A stretch of DNA of 64,000 nucleotides from Succinivibrio dextrinosolvens (GCF_011065405.1 NZ_CP047056.1:2750747-2814746); one strand, 5' to 3'; positions 8,715-18,651 are shown, counted from the stretch's first letter. Numbers and translations are program-made. The notes: generated by a model from the letters alone, not told the origin.

Positions 8715-9391
8715 TGAACATTATAAATACCTTAATGCCTAATTTTGAAAGGCTCTCAGAGGAATTCTTCGAATGCCTGTATCAGACTATGATTATGGTT
8801 CTTGTTTCAGGAACCATAGCATGGGTATTTGGTATTGCTCTAGGTGTAACTCTGGTTGTTACCCGTTCGGGCGGAATCATGCGTAATCGACTGGTATTTA
8901 ACACTCTGGATCGCAGCATAGATGTGATTCGTTCAATTCCATTTATTATCCTTATGGTGTTGCTGATTCCTATGTCCCGTTTTATTGTCGGTACCGGTTC
9001 TGGTCTTGAGGGCTCCTTTGTTGCTCTGGTATTTGGCACAGTGCCTTTCTTTTCTCGACAGATAGAGCAGGTGCTCTCTGAGATTGACGGTGGACTGGTT
9101 GAGGCTGCTCAGTCAATGGGATTATCCCCATGGGAGATTATCTTCAGTGTCTATCTTAAGGAGAGTATTCCTGGTATCACACGTGTAACCATGATTACCT
9201 TTGTATCCTTCATTGGAATAACAGCCATTGCCGGTGCTATCGGTGCCGGTGGCCTTGGTGACTTTGCCATAAGATACGGTTATCAGATGGGCTATCGTGA
9301 CATGATCTGGCTGACGGTAATTGTTATTCTGCTTATGATCAGTATCTTCCAGTTCATAGGCAATTTCATCATCAAAAAGACAACTCACTAG
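8714..9391 (+). CDS. metI: Methionine ABC transporter permease MetI
   Basis: Encodes 225 residues with five predicted membrane helices and the permease EAA loop (EAAQSMGLSPWEIIFSVYL) that couples to MetN. It matches MetI in length and in SFIGITAIAGAIGAGGLGD. Its ATG overlaps the metN stop by one base, so the two are translationally coupled. The binding protein metQ is on the opposite strand, unlike the metNIQ order of enterobacteria. Confidence 0.94.
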   Translation: MNIINTLMPNFERLSEEFFECLYQTMIMVLVSGTIAWVFGIALGVTLVVTRSGGIMRNRLVFNTLDRSIDVIRSIPFIILMVLLIPMSRFIVGTGSGLEGSFVALVFGTVPFFSRQIEQVLSEIDGGLVEAAQSMGLSPWEIIFSVYLKESIPGITRVTMITFVSFIGITAIAGAIGAGGLGDFAIRYGYQMGYRDMIWLTVIVILLMISIFQFIGNFIIKKTTH

Positions 9392-9398
9392 TTCCAGC

Positions 9399-9439
9399 CA
9401 TGCAGATGTATCATTCTCTCGAACTGGTACATCTGCATG
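9399..9439 (+). terminator. Hairpin downstream of metI
   Basis: CATGCAGATGTA and its exact complement TACATCTGCATG, 12-bp stem with a 17-base loop, starting eight bases after the metI stop. No T-run follows, so it may stabilise or attenuate the transcript instead of being a classic terminator. Confidence 0.5.
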
Positions 9440-9579
9440 AAACAGTTCCAATTTCAGAAATCTTTTAAAGTTGTTCTCTTGAGTATTCCTTTCACAATTT
9501 GCGCAAAATTCAAAATTTATTTCGTATCTGTTATAATTCAAAATTCTGTAGTTTCGATTTTTTTTAAGAGCTGACTTCA

Positions 9580-10974
9580 ATGTTCGAGAATTTAACCCAA
9601 AGATTGACCCGTACCCTTAAGAATATAAGTGGTAAAGGCCGTATTACTGAAGAAAACATCAAGGATACCTTACGAGAGGTCCGTACTGCCTTATTAGAGG
9701 CCGATGTTGCACTTCCTGTTGTTAAAAGTTTTACCAACAGAGTAAAGGAAAGAGCTTTAGGAGCTGAAGTTAATCTGAGTCTGTCTCCTGGTCAGGAGTT
9801 TATTAAGGCTGTTCATGCCGAACTTATTGAGACTCTGGGCGGACAGATAAGCGAAATCAATCTGGCTCATCAGCCTCCTGCTGTTATCCTACTGGCAGGT
9901 CTACAGGGTGCCGGTAAAACTACTTCTGCTGCAAAATTAGCTCTGTTCTTAAAAGAACGTATGAACAAGAAGGTCCTTTTGGTTTCTGTTGATACCTACA
10001 GACCTGCAGCTATGGATCAGTTAAAGACATTGGCTGTTGAGATTGGCGTTGACTGCTATCCATCTGATCCTAAGAACAAGCCTGAGGATATCGCTACTTC
10101 AGCTTTAAAAGAAGCTAAGTTACGTGCCTATGATGTAATGATTCTTGATACTGCAGGTCGACTGGCAGTAGATGAGGAAATGATGAATGAGGTTAAGAGA
10201 CTTCATGCTCTGACCGATCCTATCGAAACCTTCTTCACTGTTGACGCGATGACAGGCCAGGATGCAGCTAATACTGCCAAAGCCTTTGGAGAAGCGCTTG
10301 ATCTTACAGGTGTAATTCTAACCAAGGCTGACGGTGATGCTCGAGGCGGTGCAGCTCTAAGCGTAAAGGAAATTACCGGCAAGCCAATCAAGTTCATTGG
10401 TCTTGGAGAAAAGATTGTTCCTTTGGAGCCTTTCCATCCTGATCGTATTGCAAGCCGTATTCTTGATATGGGTGATGTGCTGTCTCTTATTGAGGATTTG
10501 CAGCGCAACACTGATATGGAGCAGGCTAAGAAGGTTGCTCAGAAGATTAAGTCAGGAGAAGGATTTACCTTTGACGATTTCAGAGATCAGATTGCTCAGA
10601 TGAAGAAGATGGGCGGCATGTCCGGTCTTCTAGATAAGCTTCCTGGTATGGGAAACATTTCAGACCAGCTTAAGGACAAAGTCAACGACAAGTCTCTTCT
10701 TCACATGGAGGCAATCATTAACTCCATGACAAAGAAGGAGCGAATTCATCCAGAAATCATCAAGGGCTCACGAAAGAAGAGAATTGCAATGGGGGCAGGT
10801 GTAGAAATCCACGAGGTTAACGTATTGCTGCGCCAGTTTGATATGACCCAGAAGATGATGAAGAAGATGGGTAAAGGTGGACTTCGCAAGATGGCTGGTG
10901 CAATGAAAGGCATGATGGGCCAGATGGGCGGCATGGGAGGCATGGGCGGAATGGGGAATTTCTTCCGCAGATAG
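9580..10974 (+). CDS. ffh: Signal recognition particle protein Ffh
   Basis: Encodes 464 residues. An N domain is followed by the SRP GTPase domain with G1 GLQGAGKTTSAAKLA, DTYRPAAMDQL, DTAGRL (G3) and TKADGDARGGAAL (G4). The C-terminal methionine-rich M domain (from about 330) binds 4.5S RNA and signal sequences and ends in a Met/Gly tail (MGGMGGMGGMGNFFRR). Ffh targets inner-membrane proteins to FtsY and SecYEG. It is followed by a terminator and lies upstream of the rpsP operon, a common proteobacterial neighbourhood, interrupted here by an insertion sequence. Confidence 0.97.
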   Translation: MFENLTQRLTRTLKNISGKGRITEENIKDTLREVRTALLEADVALPVVKSFTNRVKERALGAEVNLSLSPGQEFIKAVHAELIETLGGQISEINLAHQPPAVILLAGLQGAGKTTSAAKLALFLKERMNKKVLLVSVDTYRPAAMDQLKTLAVEIGVDCYPSDPKNKPEDIATSALKEAKLRAYDVMILDTAGRLAVDEEMMNEVKRLHALTDPIETFFTVDAMTGQDAANTAKAFGEALDLTGVILTKADGDARGGAALSVKEITGKPIKFIGLGEKIVPLEPFHPDRIASRILDMGDVLSLIEDLQRNTDMEQAKKVAQKIKSGEGFTFDDFRDQIAQMKKMGGMSGLLDKLPGMGNISDQLKDKVNDKSLLHMEAIINSMTKKERIHPEIIKGSRKKRIAMGAGVEIHEVNVLLRQFDMTQKMMKKMGKGGLRKMAGAMKGMMGQMGGMGGMGGMGNFFRR

Positions 10975-10996
10975 TCCATACTTTTCTTTTCTGTAA

Positions 10997-11042
10997 TTCA
11001 GCTTCGTTTTTTTTCTCTAATCGAAGCTGAAATAATTTTTTT
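10997..11042 (+). terminator. Rho-independent terminator of ffh
   Basis: TTCAGCTTCG ... CGAAGCTGAA stem with a T-rich loop, followed by ATAA and seven T. The T-tract is duplicated at 12870-12880 by the adjoining insertion. Confidence 0.8.
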
Positions 11043-12869
11043 ATGGCGCCAACACGATCAGATCATTATCTCAAATCTGTTGAAGCCTGATTTTCAACCA
11101 AATCGGCAGGTAATTGTGCCAATTTACAAATTTACAAATCTTTGTCAAAAGCCATGTTTTATAGTCAGGCACGACAAAGTGCCAAGGTTATTCACTAACT
11201 TTGGCTTTGTTCTTTCAAAATATGATTCAAAGGATTAAATCTAAGTTCGTTTAGCCTTGATTTTATGTCTTCCTCTAGCAAACTTACCAAGTGGCGTATC
11301 ATCATTGATACTGGCCTCAAAACCGGTTTCTTTTAGATTGTCAGGAATGTCATTGCCTGTTGGCTCAGCCTCTTTGTAGACAATGCCGATGAGACCTTCA
11401 TCGTTCTCAAGCTCTGACATATCCCTGGTAAAGAATGCTTTCATGAACTTGAATCCATAATCATCTTTCTGTGCAAGCATTCTCAGTGTCTTGAAAGACC
11501 ATGGTTTATTGTAGTGGTAAGGAATATTGTCCCTGATGTAGCTAAGAATATTGAATGCCATTTTGGTGTAGATTGTGCTGTTGTTTATATAGTCTCTATT
11601 CCTTAATGGCAGCTGATCCTGCTCAAAGACCACATCCAGTACCCAGTGCATTGATTCAACCTTCCATCTCTGGAGAATGATTTTAAGCATGGTATCGGCA
11701 AATTCCTTATCCAGTCCATCTATAACCAGAGAGCTGATATAGAATCTGTCTTCATTCTCAACTATGGTATTAGAGTTTTGTAAATTCTTGTGGTTCTTAC
11801 TCTTATCACAGAATTGACATCAGGCCACTTTTGCGCATTTCCTTAGAGAGGGCGTACTTGGCATCAAGAATTGCAATCTCTTTGCCTTCCTTTCTGCCAT
11901 GAGCCTCAAAGACCATGGTAGACGAAACAGATTCCCTGGATATTTATCCATATCGTAGAATTGAAATCCGGTTTTTACGTCATCTATCAGATTACCCTGA
12001 TTGTCTTTCAGACAAACCAGAAAGTCGGCATTGGCATCAACCACAGCCTTTACTGTATATGGTCTGGTATTTATGGCATCCCAGGTGAGGATTGCATTTC
12101 TCAGATTCAGAGCTTTAATCATATCCAGAATTACTTCTGCCTCATGATTTTTCTTGTCTACAGTTCTCTGGGAGAGAGTAATTCCGTAGGTTGAGGAATG
12201 CAGACTAACGATGTCGATGCCAGAATCTTTTCGTGCATCATTACCGTTCTTGCTTGATCTTGTTGCATTGATATTCTGTCCATCTGCTGCTATTACCTCT
12301 CTTTCTTTTAAGGGTACTGAACCCAATGGTTTCTCTGAGAGTTCTCTATGATTGGCAAAGTAGTTTGTTAGGAAGTTTACCGTTTCATTAGTATTAAGAA
12401 TGCTTACTACTCTTCTTAAGGTCTGCTCTGATGGAACGTCATCATCCAAACCATAGAAACTTTCTTTAAGCCAAGGCAGCTTTTCTAACCAGAACAGTCT
12501 CTGTTCTCTTGCGTCATTACAGTTACATATTCTGGCTAAAATAACTATAGAGCATATGACACTCAGAGGATAGATAATGCGATCCTGTGCTCGAGGATCA
12601 GTTAAATTCAGCTCAACAATTCTCTGAAGAAAAGAAGCATCGTTAATAGTATTGTCAAAAGCATTCTGGTCAGTTGAAGTCATTTTTATTCTTTCGTATC
12701 CGTTACAATTACAGGGAAAGGATATTAATTATTCAACATTAAGTTTGATCCGTGAATCACATTTTGAAAGAACAAAATCAGTAGGTTAACTAACTGATTA
12801 ATTTACATTAATTTTTGTAAATTACAAATTTGTAACTATGTGAGCGCCATCATATGGTGTTGACGCCAT
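11043..12869 (-). mobile_element. Decayed ISAs1-family insertion sequence
   Basis: Bounded by imperfect terminal inverted repeats: ATGGCGCCAACAC at the left, and ATGGCGTCAACAC read inward from the right. The sequence ATAATTTTTTT is present immediately outside both ends (11032-11042 and 12870-12880), consistent with the 8-10 bp target duplications of this family plus chance identity. A second TGGCGCTCAC box lies just inside the right end. The transposase gene on the minus strand carries several frameshifts. The element inserted in the T-tail of the ffh terminator. Confidence 0.8.
11241..12683 (-). pseudogene. ISAs1-type DDE transposase, broken
   Basis: Two open pieces, 12683-11820 (287 codons) and 11690-11241 (149 codons), make up one ISAs1/H-repeat transposase. 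The N-part has the family features LVxLNDPRxxxxxxYPL-like start (LNLTDPRAQDRIIYPL), EREVIAADGQNI (first catalytic Asp) and an ILTWDAINTR segment (second Asp). The C-part has LQRWKVESMHWVLDVVFEQD with the conserved ExxHWxLDxxFxED box holding the catalytic Glu. Reading between the pieces requires at least two frame changes: near 11910 the frame shifts to ...MVFEAHGRKEGKEIAIL..., which stops near 11810 before the third frame resumes. It should be inactive. Confidence 0.85.
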
Positions 12870-12999
12870 ATAATTTTTTTTATATTATTTATTTTAATAT
12901 TCAAATCTTTCTTCTATCTTCTTTTAACACCTTGTTATTCAAAATAATTTACATCTATAAATGTTGGCAGAAAATAAAATTCCAATAGTGATGTTGATC

Positions 13000-13027
13000 T
13001 TGTTTTTTTCTTTAAAAGGTGTAAAAT
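13000..13027 (+). promoter_or_regulatory. Candidate promoter of the rpsP operon
   Basis: TTGTTT, 16-base spacer, TAAAAT, about 65 bases upstream of rpsP. It lies to the right of the insertion sequence, so the operon would keep its own promoter despite the insertion. Confidence 0.4.
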
Positions 13028-13092
13028 ACTGCAACTGTTTTTGTATGATGACTTTTCATCATGATTGTTTAACTAAATATAGGTAATGCGAA

Positions 13093-13461
13093 ATGGTAGT
13101 CATTCGTTTACGTCGCTTAGGTGCGAAAAAGCGTCCATTTTATCACGTAATTGTTGCAGACAAGCGTTTTGCTGCAACTGGTCGTTTTATTCAGCAGGTT
13201 GGTATTTTCAACCCAATCGCTAAAGGTAAAGAGATTCGTCTTCGTCTAGATCTAGAAGCAATCAATGCTTGGATTGCTAAAGGCGCACAGCCTTCAGATC
13301 GTGTAAAGCGTCTTCTTGTTGAGAACGAGATGGGCGAAGAGGCTGTTTTAAAGGCTAAGGCTGATAAGCACGCAGCAGCTGTAGCAGCTAAGAAAGCAGC
13401 TGCAGAGGCAAAGGCTAAGGCAGAAGCTGAAGCTGCAGCATCTGAGTCAGCTGAGGCTTAA
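13093..13461 (+). CDS. rpsP: 30S ribosomal protein S16
   Basis: Encodes 122 residues; the first 82 are a standard S16 ([42 protein letters not shown]). It binds 16S rRNA in the body of the small subunit. The tail from about residue 85 is an Ala/Lys/Glu-rich low-complexity extension of about 37 residues that E. coli S16 lacks; such tails occur in some gammaproteobacteria. First gene of rpsP-rimM-trmD-rplS. Confidence 0.97.
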   Translation: MVVIRLRRLGAKKRPFYHVIVADKRFAATGRFIQQVGIFNPIAKGKEIRLRLDLEAINAWIAKGAQPSDRVKRLLVENEMGEEAVLKAKADKHAAAVAAKKAAAEAKAKAEAEAAASESAEA

Positions 13462-13467
13462 TAAGCT

Positions 13468-13998
13468 TTGACTGATACACCGCGTCCAATGGGAGCTTTA
13501 GGCTCATCATTTGGAGTATATGGATGGATGAAGGTTCGTTCATATACGCAGCAACCTGAGGACCTTTTTGACTACTCGCCATGGTTTATACGTCAGCGCG
13601 GGGCGGAATGGCGTGAGGTTCAGGTTGAAGAATATAAGCCACATGGCAATGATTTTATCGTTAAGCTTGATGTGGCATCAACTCCTGAGGAAGCAAAGCT
13701 TTATGCAGGAGCTGAAATTGGGATTAGGCGCTCAAGCCTACCTCCTGTACCTGAAGGTACTGTATATCTGGCTGATCTTGTTGGTTGTCAGGTTATAGGA
13801 CTGGAAGGTGTAATGCTCGGTAAAGTATCGAGAATTAGGGATTACGGAGCTGCTCCCTTAATGGAAGTGTCTCCCTCTGACCACCTGGCAAAGGAACGCA
13901 AAGAAAAATTCTTAATTCCTTATGTCGTTGGCCCGATTGTTAAAGCAGTTGATCTCAATGCAAAAACAATCGAGGTTGAGTGGGGCGTAGATTACTAA
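13468..13998 (+). CDS. rimM: Ribosome maturation factor RimM
   Basis: Encodes 176 residues from a TTG start six bases after the rpsP stop; GAGG lies about eleven bases upstream, inside rpsP. A later ATG at 13489 has no visible binding site and would cut into the conserved [19 protein letters not shown] start. The N-terminal RimM barrel (to about 95) is followed by a PRC-barrel domain ([13 protein letters not shown] ... [14 protein letters not shown]). RimM assists assembly of the 30S head. Its stop overlaps the trmD start. Confidence 0.95.
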   Translation: MTDTPRPMGALGSSFGVYGWMKVRSYTQQPEDLFDYSPWFIRQRGAEWREVQVEEYKPHGNDFIVKLDVASTPEEAKLYAGAEIGIRRSSLPPVPEGTVYLADLVGCQVIGLEGVMLGKVSRIRDYGAAPLMEVSPSDHLAKERKEKFLIPYVVGPIVKAVDLNAKTIEVEWGVDY

Positions 13999-14741
13999 TG
14001 TATTTTGGTGTCATTACGCTCTTTCCTGAGATGATTGACGCTGTAACTAAATTCGGCGTAACTCGAAGAGCTTGTGAAAATGGCCTGATAAAGGTCGATT
14101 GCATAAATCCTCGAGATTATACAGAAGATAAATTCGGTAACGTGGACGATAAACCTTATGGTGGTGGTCCAGGAATGCTGATGCAGGTACAGCCATTAAG
14201 AGATGCTCTTAGAGTGGCTCGAAGTCAAGCACCAAAGGATACTAAAGTTGTATGTATGTCTCCTCAAGGCGTACAGCTCAATCACTCGTTGGTCACAGAT
14301 ATCCACAGTTGGGGCTCTGTAATTCTTATAGCGGGACGCTATGAAGGTATTGATGAGCGTGTCCTTCAGAAGGAAGTCGATCTGGAGGTTTCTGTCGGTG
14401 ACTACGTCCTCTCAGGGGGTGAACTCCCTGCCATGTGTATCATCGATGCTGTTTCAAGAATGGTTCCTGGTGTATTAGGAAACATTCAGAATGCGCAAGA
14501 AGATTCTTTTGCTCAAGGTTTACTGCATTTTCCGCAGTATACACGTCCAGAAGAAATTGATGGAATGAGAGTTCCTGAAGTTCTGATGAGTGGTAACCAT
14601 GAGAAGATAAGAAACTGGCGCCTACAGCAATGTCTTGGTCGTACATATGAGAGAAGACCTGATTTGCTGAAGAATCGTGTGCTTACCAAGTTAGAACGTA
14701 AGCTGCTTGATGAATATCTTCAAGAACACGATTTTAAATAG
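13998..14741 (+). CDS. trmD: tRNA (guanine-37 N1)-methyltransferase TrmD
   Basis: Encodes 247 residues from the ATG that overlaps the rimM stop (TAATG). An upstream in-frame GTG at 13980 would add six residues but does not match the family start ([12 protein letters not shown]). The trefoil-knot SAM site is present ([34 protein letters not shown]). TrmD makes m1G37 in tRNAs for Leu, Pro and Arg and prevents +1 frameshifting. Confidence 0.97.
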   Translation: MYFGVITLFPEMIDAVTKFGVTRRACENGLIKVDCINPRDYTEDKFGNVDDKPYGGGPGMLMQVQPLRDALRVARSQAPKDTKVVCMSPQGVQLNHSLVTDIHSWGSVILIAGRYEGIDERVLQKEVDLEVSVGDYVLSGGELPAMCIIDAVSRMVPGVLGNIQNAQEDSFAQGLLHFPQYTRPEEIDGMRVPEVLMSGNHEKIRNWRLQQCLGRTYERRPDLLKNRVLTKLERKLLDEYLQEHDFK

Positions 14742-14778
14742 TTTTTTTGTTTATCCTTATTAATGGAAGGTACTAAAA

Positions 14779-15132
14779 ATGGCTAGCAATCCAATTATTG
14801 ACCAGCTAGAGAAAGAGCAGATTCGTACTGATATTCCTGAGTTTAACCCAGGTGATACCGTACGTGTTGAGGTTAAGGTTGTTGAAGGTGACAAGACCCG
14901 TCTACAGGCTTTCGAAGGCAATGTTATTGCAAAGCGTAACCGCGGTTTAAATTCATCTTTCACCGTTCGTAAGATGTCATCAGGCGAGGGTGTTGAGCGT
15001 GTATTCCAGACTCACTCTCCAATGATTGCATCTGTTAAGGTAACCCGTCGCGGTGACGTTCGTCGTGCTAAGCTATACTACTTACGCGATCGTACCGGTA
15101 AGGCTGCACGTATCCGTGAGAAGATTAATTAA
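14779..15132 (+). CDS. rplS: 50S ribosomal protein L19
   Basis: Encodes 117 residues, the usual length for L19. Recognisable segments are [51 protein letters not shown] and [21 protein letters not shown]19 sits at the 30S-50S interface. Last gene of the rpsP operon, with its own Shine-Dalgarno (GGAAGG) 12 bases upstream and a terminator after it. Confidence 0.97.
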   Translation: MASNPIIDQLEKEQIRTDIPEFNPGDTVRVEVKVVEGDKTRLQAFEGNVIAKRNRGLNSSFTVRKMSSGEGVERVFQTHSPMIASVKVTRRGDVRRAKLYYLRDRTGKAARIREKIN

Positions 15133-15193
15133 TCAGATAATCTCCCAGACTTTGCTAGCTCTAACTGATCTATGAAAGTTTGGGTATACAGGT

Positions 15194-15218
15194 GCTCCAG
15201 CTAAGTCTGGAGCATTTT
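15194..15218 (+). terminator. Rho-independent terminator of the rpsP operon
   Basis: GCTCCAG-CTAAGT-CTGGAGC followed by ATTTTT, about 60 bases after rplS. Confidence 0.85.
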
Positions 15219-15270
15219 TCATTCAAGACTCTGAGGAATCATCAGATCCTGATTCAATTCTTCTTCAAAC

Positions 15271-16112
15271 GTAACTGCTCAGCCCCCCCTTAAATTAAAA
15301 CTTTCTCAGTTTCGCCTTTGAAAGCGAGAGCCAATGCTTCGAATTCATTTATGCCATGCTTCCTGGCGGTGCTGAGATAGGATGTAATCGTCAGGTAGGT
15401 CTGAGCTCCAGCCTTAGTACGAAAACATCCAGAAACCTTTGCCTTAGTCTTTACATTGCGTAAGTCTCTCTCCGCCTGATTGTTATCAAATGGAACCAGG
15501 AAGTTATGTATAAACAGGCACACCGAATCCTTGAGCTTAATCAGCCTGTCTATTAAGGCTCTTTCCTTGCCTTTCTTCTTTTTTCCTCGTTTTTTAGGCT
15601 CTATCTTATCCGGAGGTGGACATCCCATATTGGCATAAGCCATGATTTCGTCATACTCTTTCTTAAGGGCTTTTATAAGTTTCTCGCTTAACTCTGTTCT
15701 GCATTCTTCTATAGCCTGTTCTTTTGCGGTTTTCATGGTTATAAGCAAATCCTTAAGTCTTTCTGCCCATATATGAGTTGGATTATTCTCAATATTGGCT
15801 ATAAGTTCTCTTAACAGATGAGCGCAGCAGACAGCATGGAGAATATCTTTGAATTTCCAGTAGGCTCCCCAGCAGTCATGGACTGCAGTTCCACCGAAAT
15901 TCTGAATTACTCCGTTATCCTCTATACCTTCCTGTCCTCGTTTCTTATTGACGGTAAGGTAAGTGTACTTTTCATTCGAGGAGTTATGAACCCTGATTGT
16001 TACTATTACTGATGTAATTATAACATCCTGAATTTCAGCACTTTTCGTTATCGAAATCAGAAGTACACCATGTGCTTTAAAACGATCGAGAAGGAGCTGA
16101 GCAGATCGTTAC
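15271..16112 (-). mobile_element. IS66-family remnant (internally deleted)
   Basis: An 842-base remnant whose two ends both start with IS66-like GTAA: GTAACTGCTCAGC at the left, and GTAACGATCTGCTCAGC read inward from the right. Complete IS66 elements are about 2-2.6 kb, so most of the element is gone. It retains only the 3' part of the transposase. No matching 8-bp target duplication was found. The ends resemble but are not identical to those of the complete IS66-type element at 55252-57424. Confidence 0.6.
15290..16012 (-). pseudogene. IS66 transposase, C-terminal fragment
   Basis: The open reading frame continues upstream of the TTG at 15748 without a stop to about 16100. The translation shows successive IS66 TnpC features: VRVHNSSNEKYTYLTVNKKR, GGTAVHDCWGAYWKF, HAVCCAHLLREL, a basic region (KKRGKKKKGKE), then FDNNQAERDLRNVKTKAKVS and GCFRTKAGA with the catalytic Glu. 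The N-terminal half, with zinc finger and first catalytic Asp, is missing. A run of seven C follows the stop. Not functional on its own. Confidence 0.8.
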
Positions 16113-16488
16113 AGATCGATATGTAGTCAAAATGACAAAACAAAGCACTTCAAAACAACATCGCTGTATTCGCGTTATATGAGCAATAAGGCTATTCCTG
16201 CTAAATGCAAAGAAAAAAGCATTTTGATTAGGGATGTGAGACAATTCACAATGTAAATTCTAAAAGAACAAACTGACTGTAAAAGTCAGTCAAAATACTC
16301 AAAACTATTTTTCGGTATTCGACCGTTCTGAGTAGTTACTCAAATTTTTGTAAAGATTTTTTGATCCTATCTGCAAAAGTCTTACAAAAAAAATATTAAC
16401 CTTTCTTTTATTTCTATACTTAATTAGATTTAGGTGTCTGTTTTTATCCGATTCCATCCATAGAATTACTCTACAGCGCGGAGGATTC
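16113..16488. other. Intergenic region upstream of the first substrate-binding protein
   Basis: About 375 AT-rich bases with no gene. GGAGG directly before the ATG at 16489 is the ribosome binding site. I see no operator or riboswitch fold. Confidence 0.5.
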
Positions 16489-17592
16489 ATGTATTACCGT
16501 TTCTTAAGGTTCATATTTGCGTGCGTTCTGCTTTTGGGCTGGGTATTACCTGCTCAGGCATTTGATTTGCCAAGAATCAAGGTAACTATGCTGATGGAGC
16601 ATGAAGGCTTTCTGATGTGGTATGCCAAAAAGCAGGGCTTTGATAAACAGGTTGGAGTGAATATCGATCTCACGATTTTAGATACCAATGGTATCGATAT
16701 GATGAACCGTCATCGTGAGAATCCCAACAGCTGGAATGTAACCTGCGTTACCAGTATTCCTCTGATAGTAGGTTCTAACCAGATGCCTCTCGAAATTGTT
16801 GGTATTGCCAATGATGAGTCAACTACAACTGGTATATACGTAAAACCTGACAGTGAAATTCTAAAAGATAAAGGCTGGAACGAGGATTATCCGGATGTCT
16901 ACGGCTCTCCTGAAAGTATTAAGGGCAAGACCTTTGCGGTTAAGAACCTTACCCCTGGAGCATATGTTCTGGTTAAATATCTTGAAATCTTTGATATGGA
17001 TTTTAGTGATATCAAAGTAGTGGATTTAGGCGGAAAGGAAAGTATTCAGACTCTTGAAAAAGGGGAGGTTGACGGAATTGCAATCTGGTCTCCTGATACC
17101 TACCTGGCTGAAAGCAAGGGTTTTAAGCTTGCCTCGACAGCAGATGATATTGATGCAGAAATCCCAATGATGTTCACGGTTGATAAGAAATATACCGAAG
17201 ATCATGGGGATGTTATTGCAAAAATGCTGGCGGCATACCTTCTGTCAGTTGAAGCACAGATCGAAAATCCACGCTCTTTAACCGGGGAGTATCAGAAATT
17301 CCTGAGAAAATACTCCAATTATGAATTCTCAAAGGAGTTCTGTGAGTACGATATTCTTCGTCATTCTGTTATCCCGCTGGAAACTCAGCTGAAAATGTTT
17401 GAGAAAAAAGGAAACGGAAAGAGCTCAATCCATAAACTTGAGTCTACAATGACCAGCAGTCTGATGCTGCTTATGTATGACAGCAGTACGGATAATTATT
17501 CCATGACTGCAAAGCGTGTTAAGAATCCCCGTTTTGTTACTGACAAATATTTAAAGCAGGCACGTCGTATCCTGTCTAATCTTAAGAAATAG
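16489..17592 (+). CDS. ABC transporter substrate-binding protein, NMT1/SsuA-like
   Basis: Encodes 367 residues with a signal peptide (about 1-24, PAQAF). The mature protein begins with the NMT1/THI5-like pattern VTMLMEHEGFLMWYAKKQGF and continues with a two-lobe periplasmic binding fold (CVTSIPLIVGSNQMPLEIVGI, SIKGKTFAVKN, GEVDGIAIWSPDTYLAE). Relatives bind sulfonates, nitrate/bicarbonate, pyrimidine precursors or aromatic compounds; the ligand here is unknown. It is paralogous to the protein at 18712-19833 and the two flank an acid phosphatase gene. No ABC permease or ATPase lies nearby, so it is an orphan binding protein in this window. Confidence 0.75.
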   Translation: MYYRFLRFIFACVLLLGWVLPAQAFDLPRIKVTMLMEHEGFLMWYAKKQGFDKQVGVNIDLTILDTNGIDMMNRHRENPNSWNVTCVTSIPLIVGSNQMPLEIVGIANDESTTTGIYVKPDSEILKDKGWNEDYPDVYGSPESIKGKTFAVKNLTPGAYVLVKYLEIFDMDFSDIKVVDLGGKESIQTLEKGEVDGIAIWSPDTYLAESKGFKLASTADDIDAEIPMMFTVDKKYTEDHGDVIAKMLAAYLLSVEAQIENPRSLTGEYQKFLRKYSNYEFSKEFCEYDILRHSVIPLETQLKMFEKKGNGKSSIHKLESTMTSSLMLLMYDSSTDNYSMTAKRVKNPRFVTDKYLKQARRILSNLKK

Positions 17593-17883
17593 TTTGAAGA
17601 GCTGTTTATGAATAGGTTTATTTGATTCTTCTTTTGGGGACGTCGTAACGATAATCACGTCTTGTTGTTCAATTGACTAATCTGAATACTTTCAATAAAT
17701 ACTATTGAATTTTGTGAGTTAGTACGTTCACAGATCTTAATTAGATGATGCCTTTATTGTTTTTGTGCAAAAGTATTTTTGTTTTATTTCATGGTATGTC
17801 ATTCTATTTATGATTGATTCTGCCTCTTCTAAGACGGCTGAATGAATGGCAACAATTAAACAATCATATAGGACTACATAACT

Positions 17884-18624
17884 ATGAAATTTAAGAACGT
17901 TATCTTAGCTACAATGCTTTTATCAACCGCTACTTTTGCTGCTCACAATGATGTAAGGACAGCTCCAGAAAAATATTACCTGAATGCGTCTGACGTAGCT
18001 GACAGCTTAGCTTTGTTACCTCCTCCTCCTGCAATGGACAGTATAACCTTCTTAAATGATCAGGCTCAATATAACAAAGGATTCATGTTACGTAAGACTG
18101 AAAGGGGGGCTCAGGCTGCAAGAGATGCTGAGATTGATGCAAAGGGTGTATCTGCAGCTTTATCAGAAGCTTTTGGCATGAAGATCTCAAAGGATAATAC
18201 ACCTCAGATCTACAAACTAATCAGCAAGATGGTTGAGGATGCAGGTGACTTGGCAACCAGATCTGCAAAAGAGCATTACATGAGAGTTCGTCCTTTTGCT
18301 TTCTATGGGGTTAATACCTGCAATATGAAAGATCAAAAGACTTTATCTACTAATGGATCTTATCCTTCAGGACATACAGCAATTGGCTGGGCGGAAGCCT
18401 TGGTTCTAGCAGAAATTAATCCTTTCAGACAGAACGAAATTCTAAAGAGAGGCTTTGAGATGGGCCAGAGCCGTGTAATCTGCGGTTACCACTGGCAATC
18501 TGATGTTGATGCTGCTCGTGTAGTTGCTTCTGCTGTTGTTGCCCGTTTACATGCTAATGATGAATTTAATGCTCAGTTAAAGTTAGCAAAAGAAGAGTTT
18601 AAACAGAAATCAGAAGTTAAATAA
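17884..18624 (+). CDS. phoN: Class A non-specific acid phosphatase (PAP2 family)
   Basis: Encodes 246 residues with a signal peptide (about 1-19, ATFAAH). The vanadium-chloroperoxidase/PAP2 signature is complete: [10 protein letters not shown] (KX6RP-like), [20 protein letters not shown] (PSGH) and the [18 protein letters not shown] segment (SRX5HX3D). Length and motifs match PhoN/PhoC periplasmic phosphatases, which release phosphate from many organic monoesters. The gene lies between two paralogous substrate-binding protein genes, convergent with the second, and ends in a terminator. Confidence 0.88.
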   Translation: MKFKNVILATMLLSTATFAAHNDVRTAPEKYYLNASDVADSLALLPPPPAMDSITFLNDQAQYNKGFMLRKTERGAQAARDAEIDAKGVSAALSEAFGMKISKDNTPQIYKLISKMVEDAGDLATRSAKEHYMRVRPFAFYGVNTCNMKDQKTLSTNGSYPSGHTAIGWAEALVLAEINPFRQNEILKRGFEMGQSRVICGYHWQSDVDAARVVASAVVARLHANDEFNAQLKLAKEEFKQKSEVK

Positions 18625-18651
18625 TACCTGATTTCATAAATAATTAAAAAG

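Noticed and set aside
9122-9580. Minus-strand open frame across metI and its downstream region
   Set aside because: It lies opposite a certain metI gene, its composition is unlike a real protein, and it ends in a metI-conserved region.
16113-16488. Thiamin or other riboswitch upstream of the NMT1-like binding protein
   Set aside because: No conserved riboswitch core such as CUGAGA with its partner was seen in the leader.
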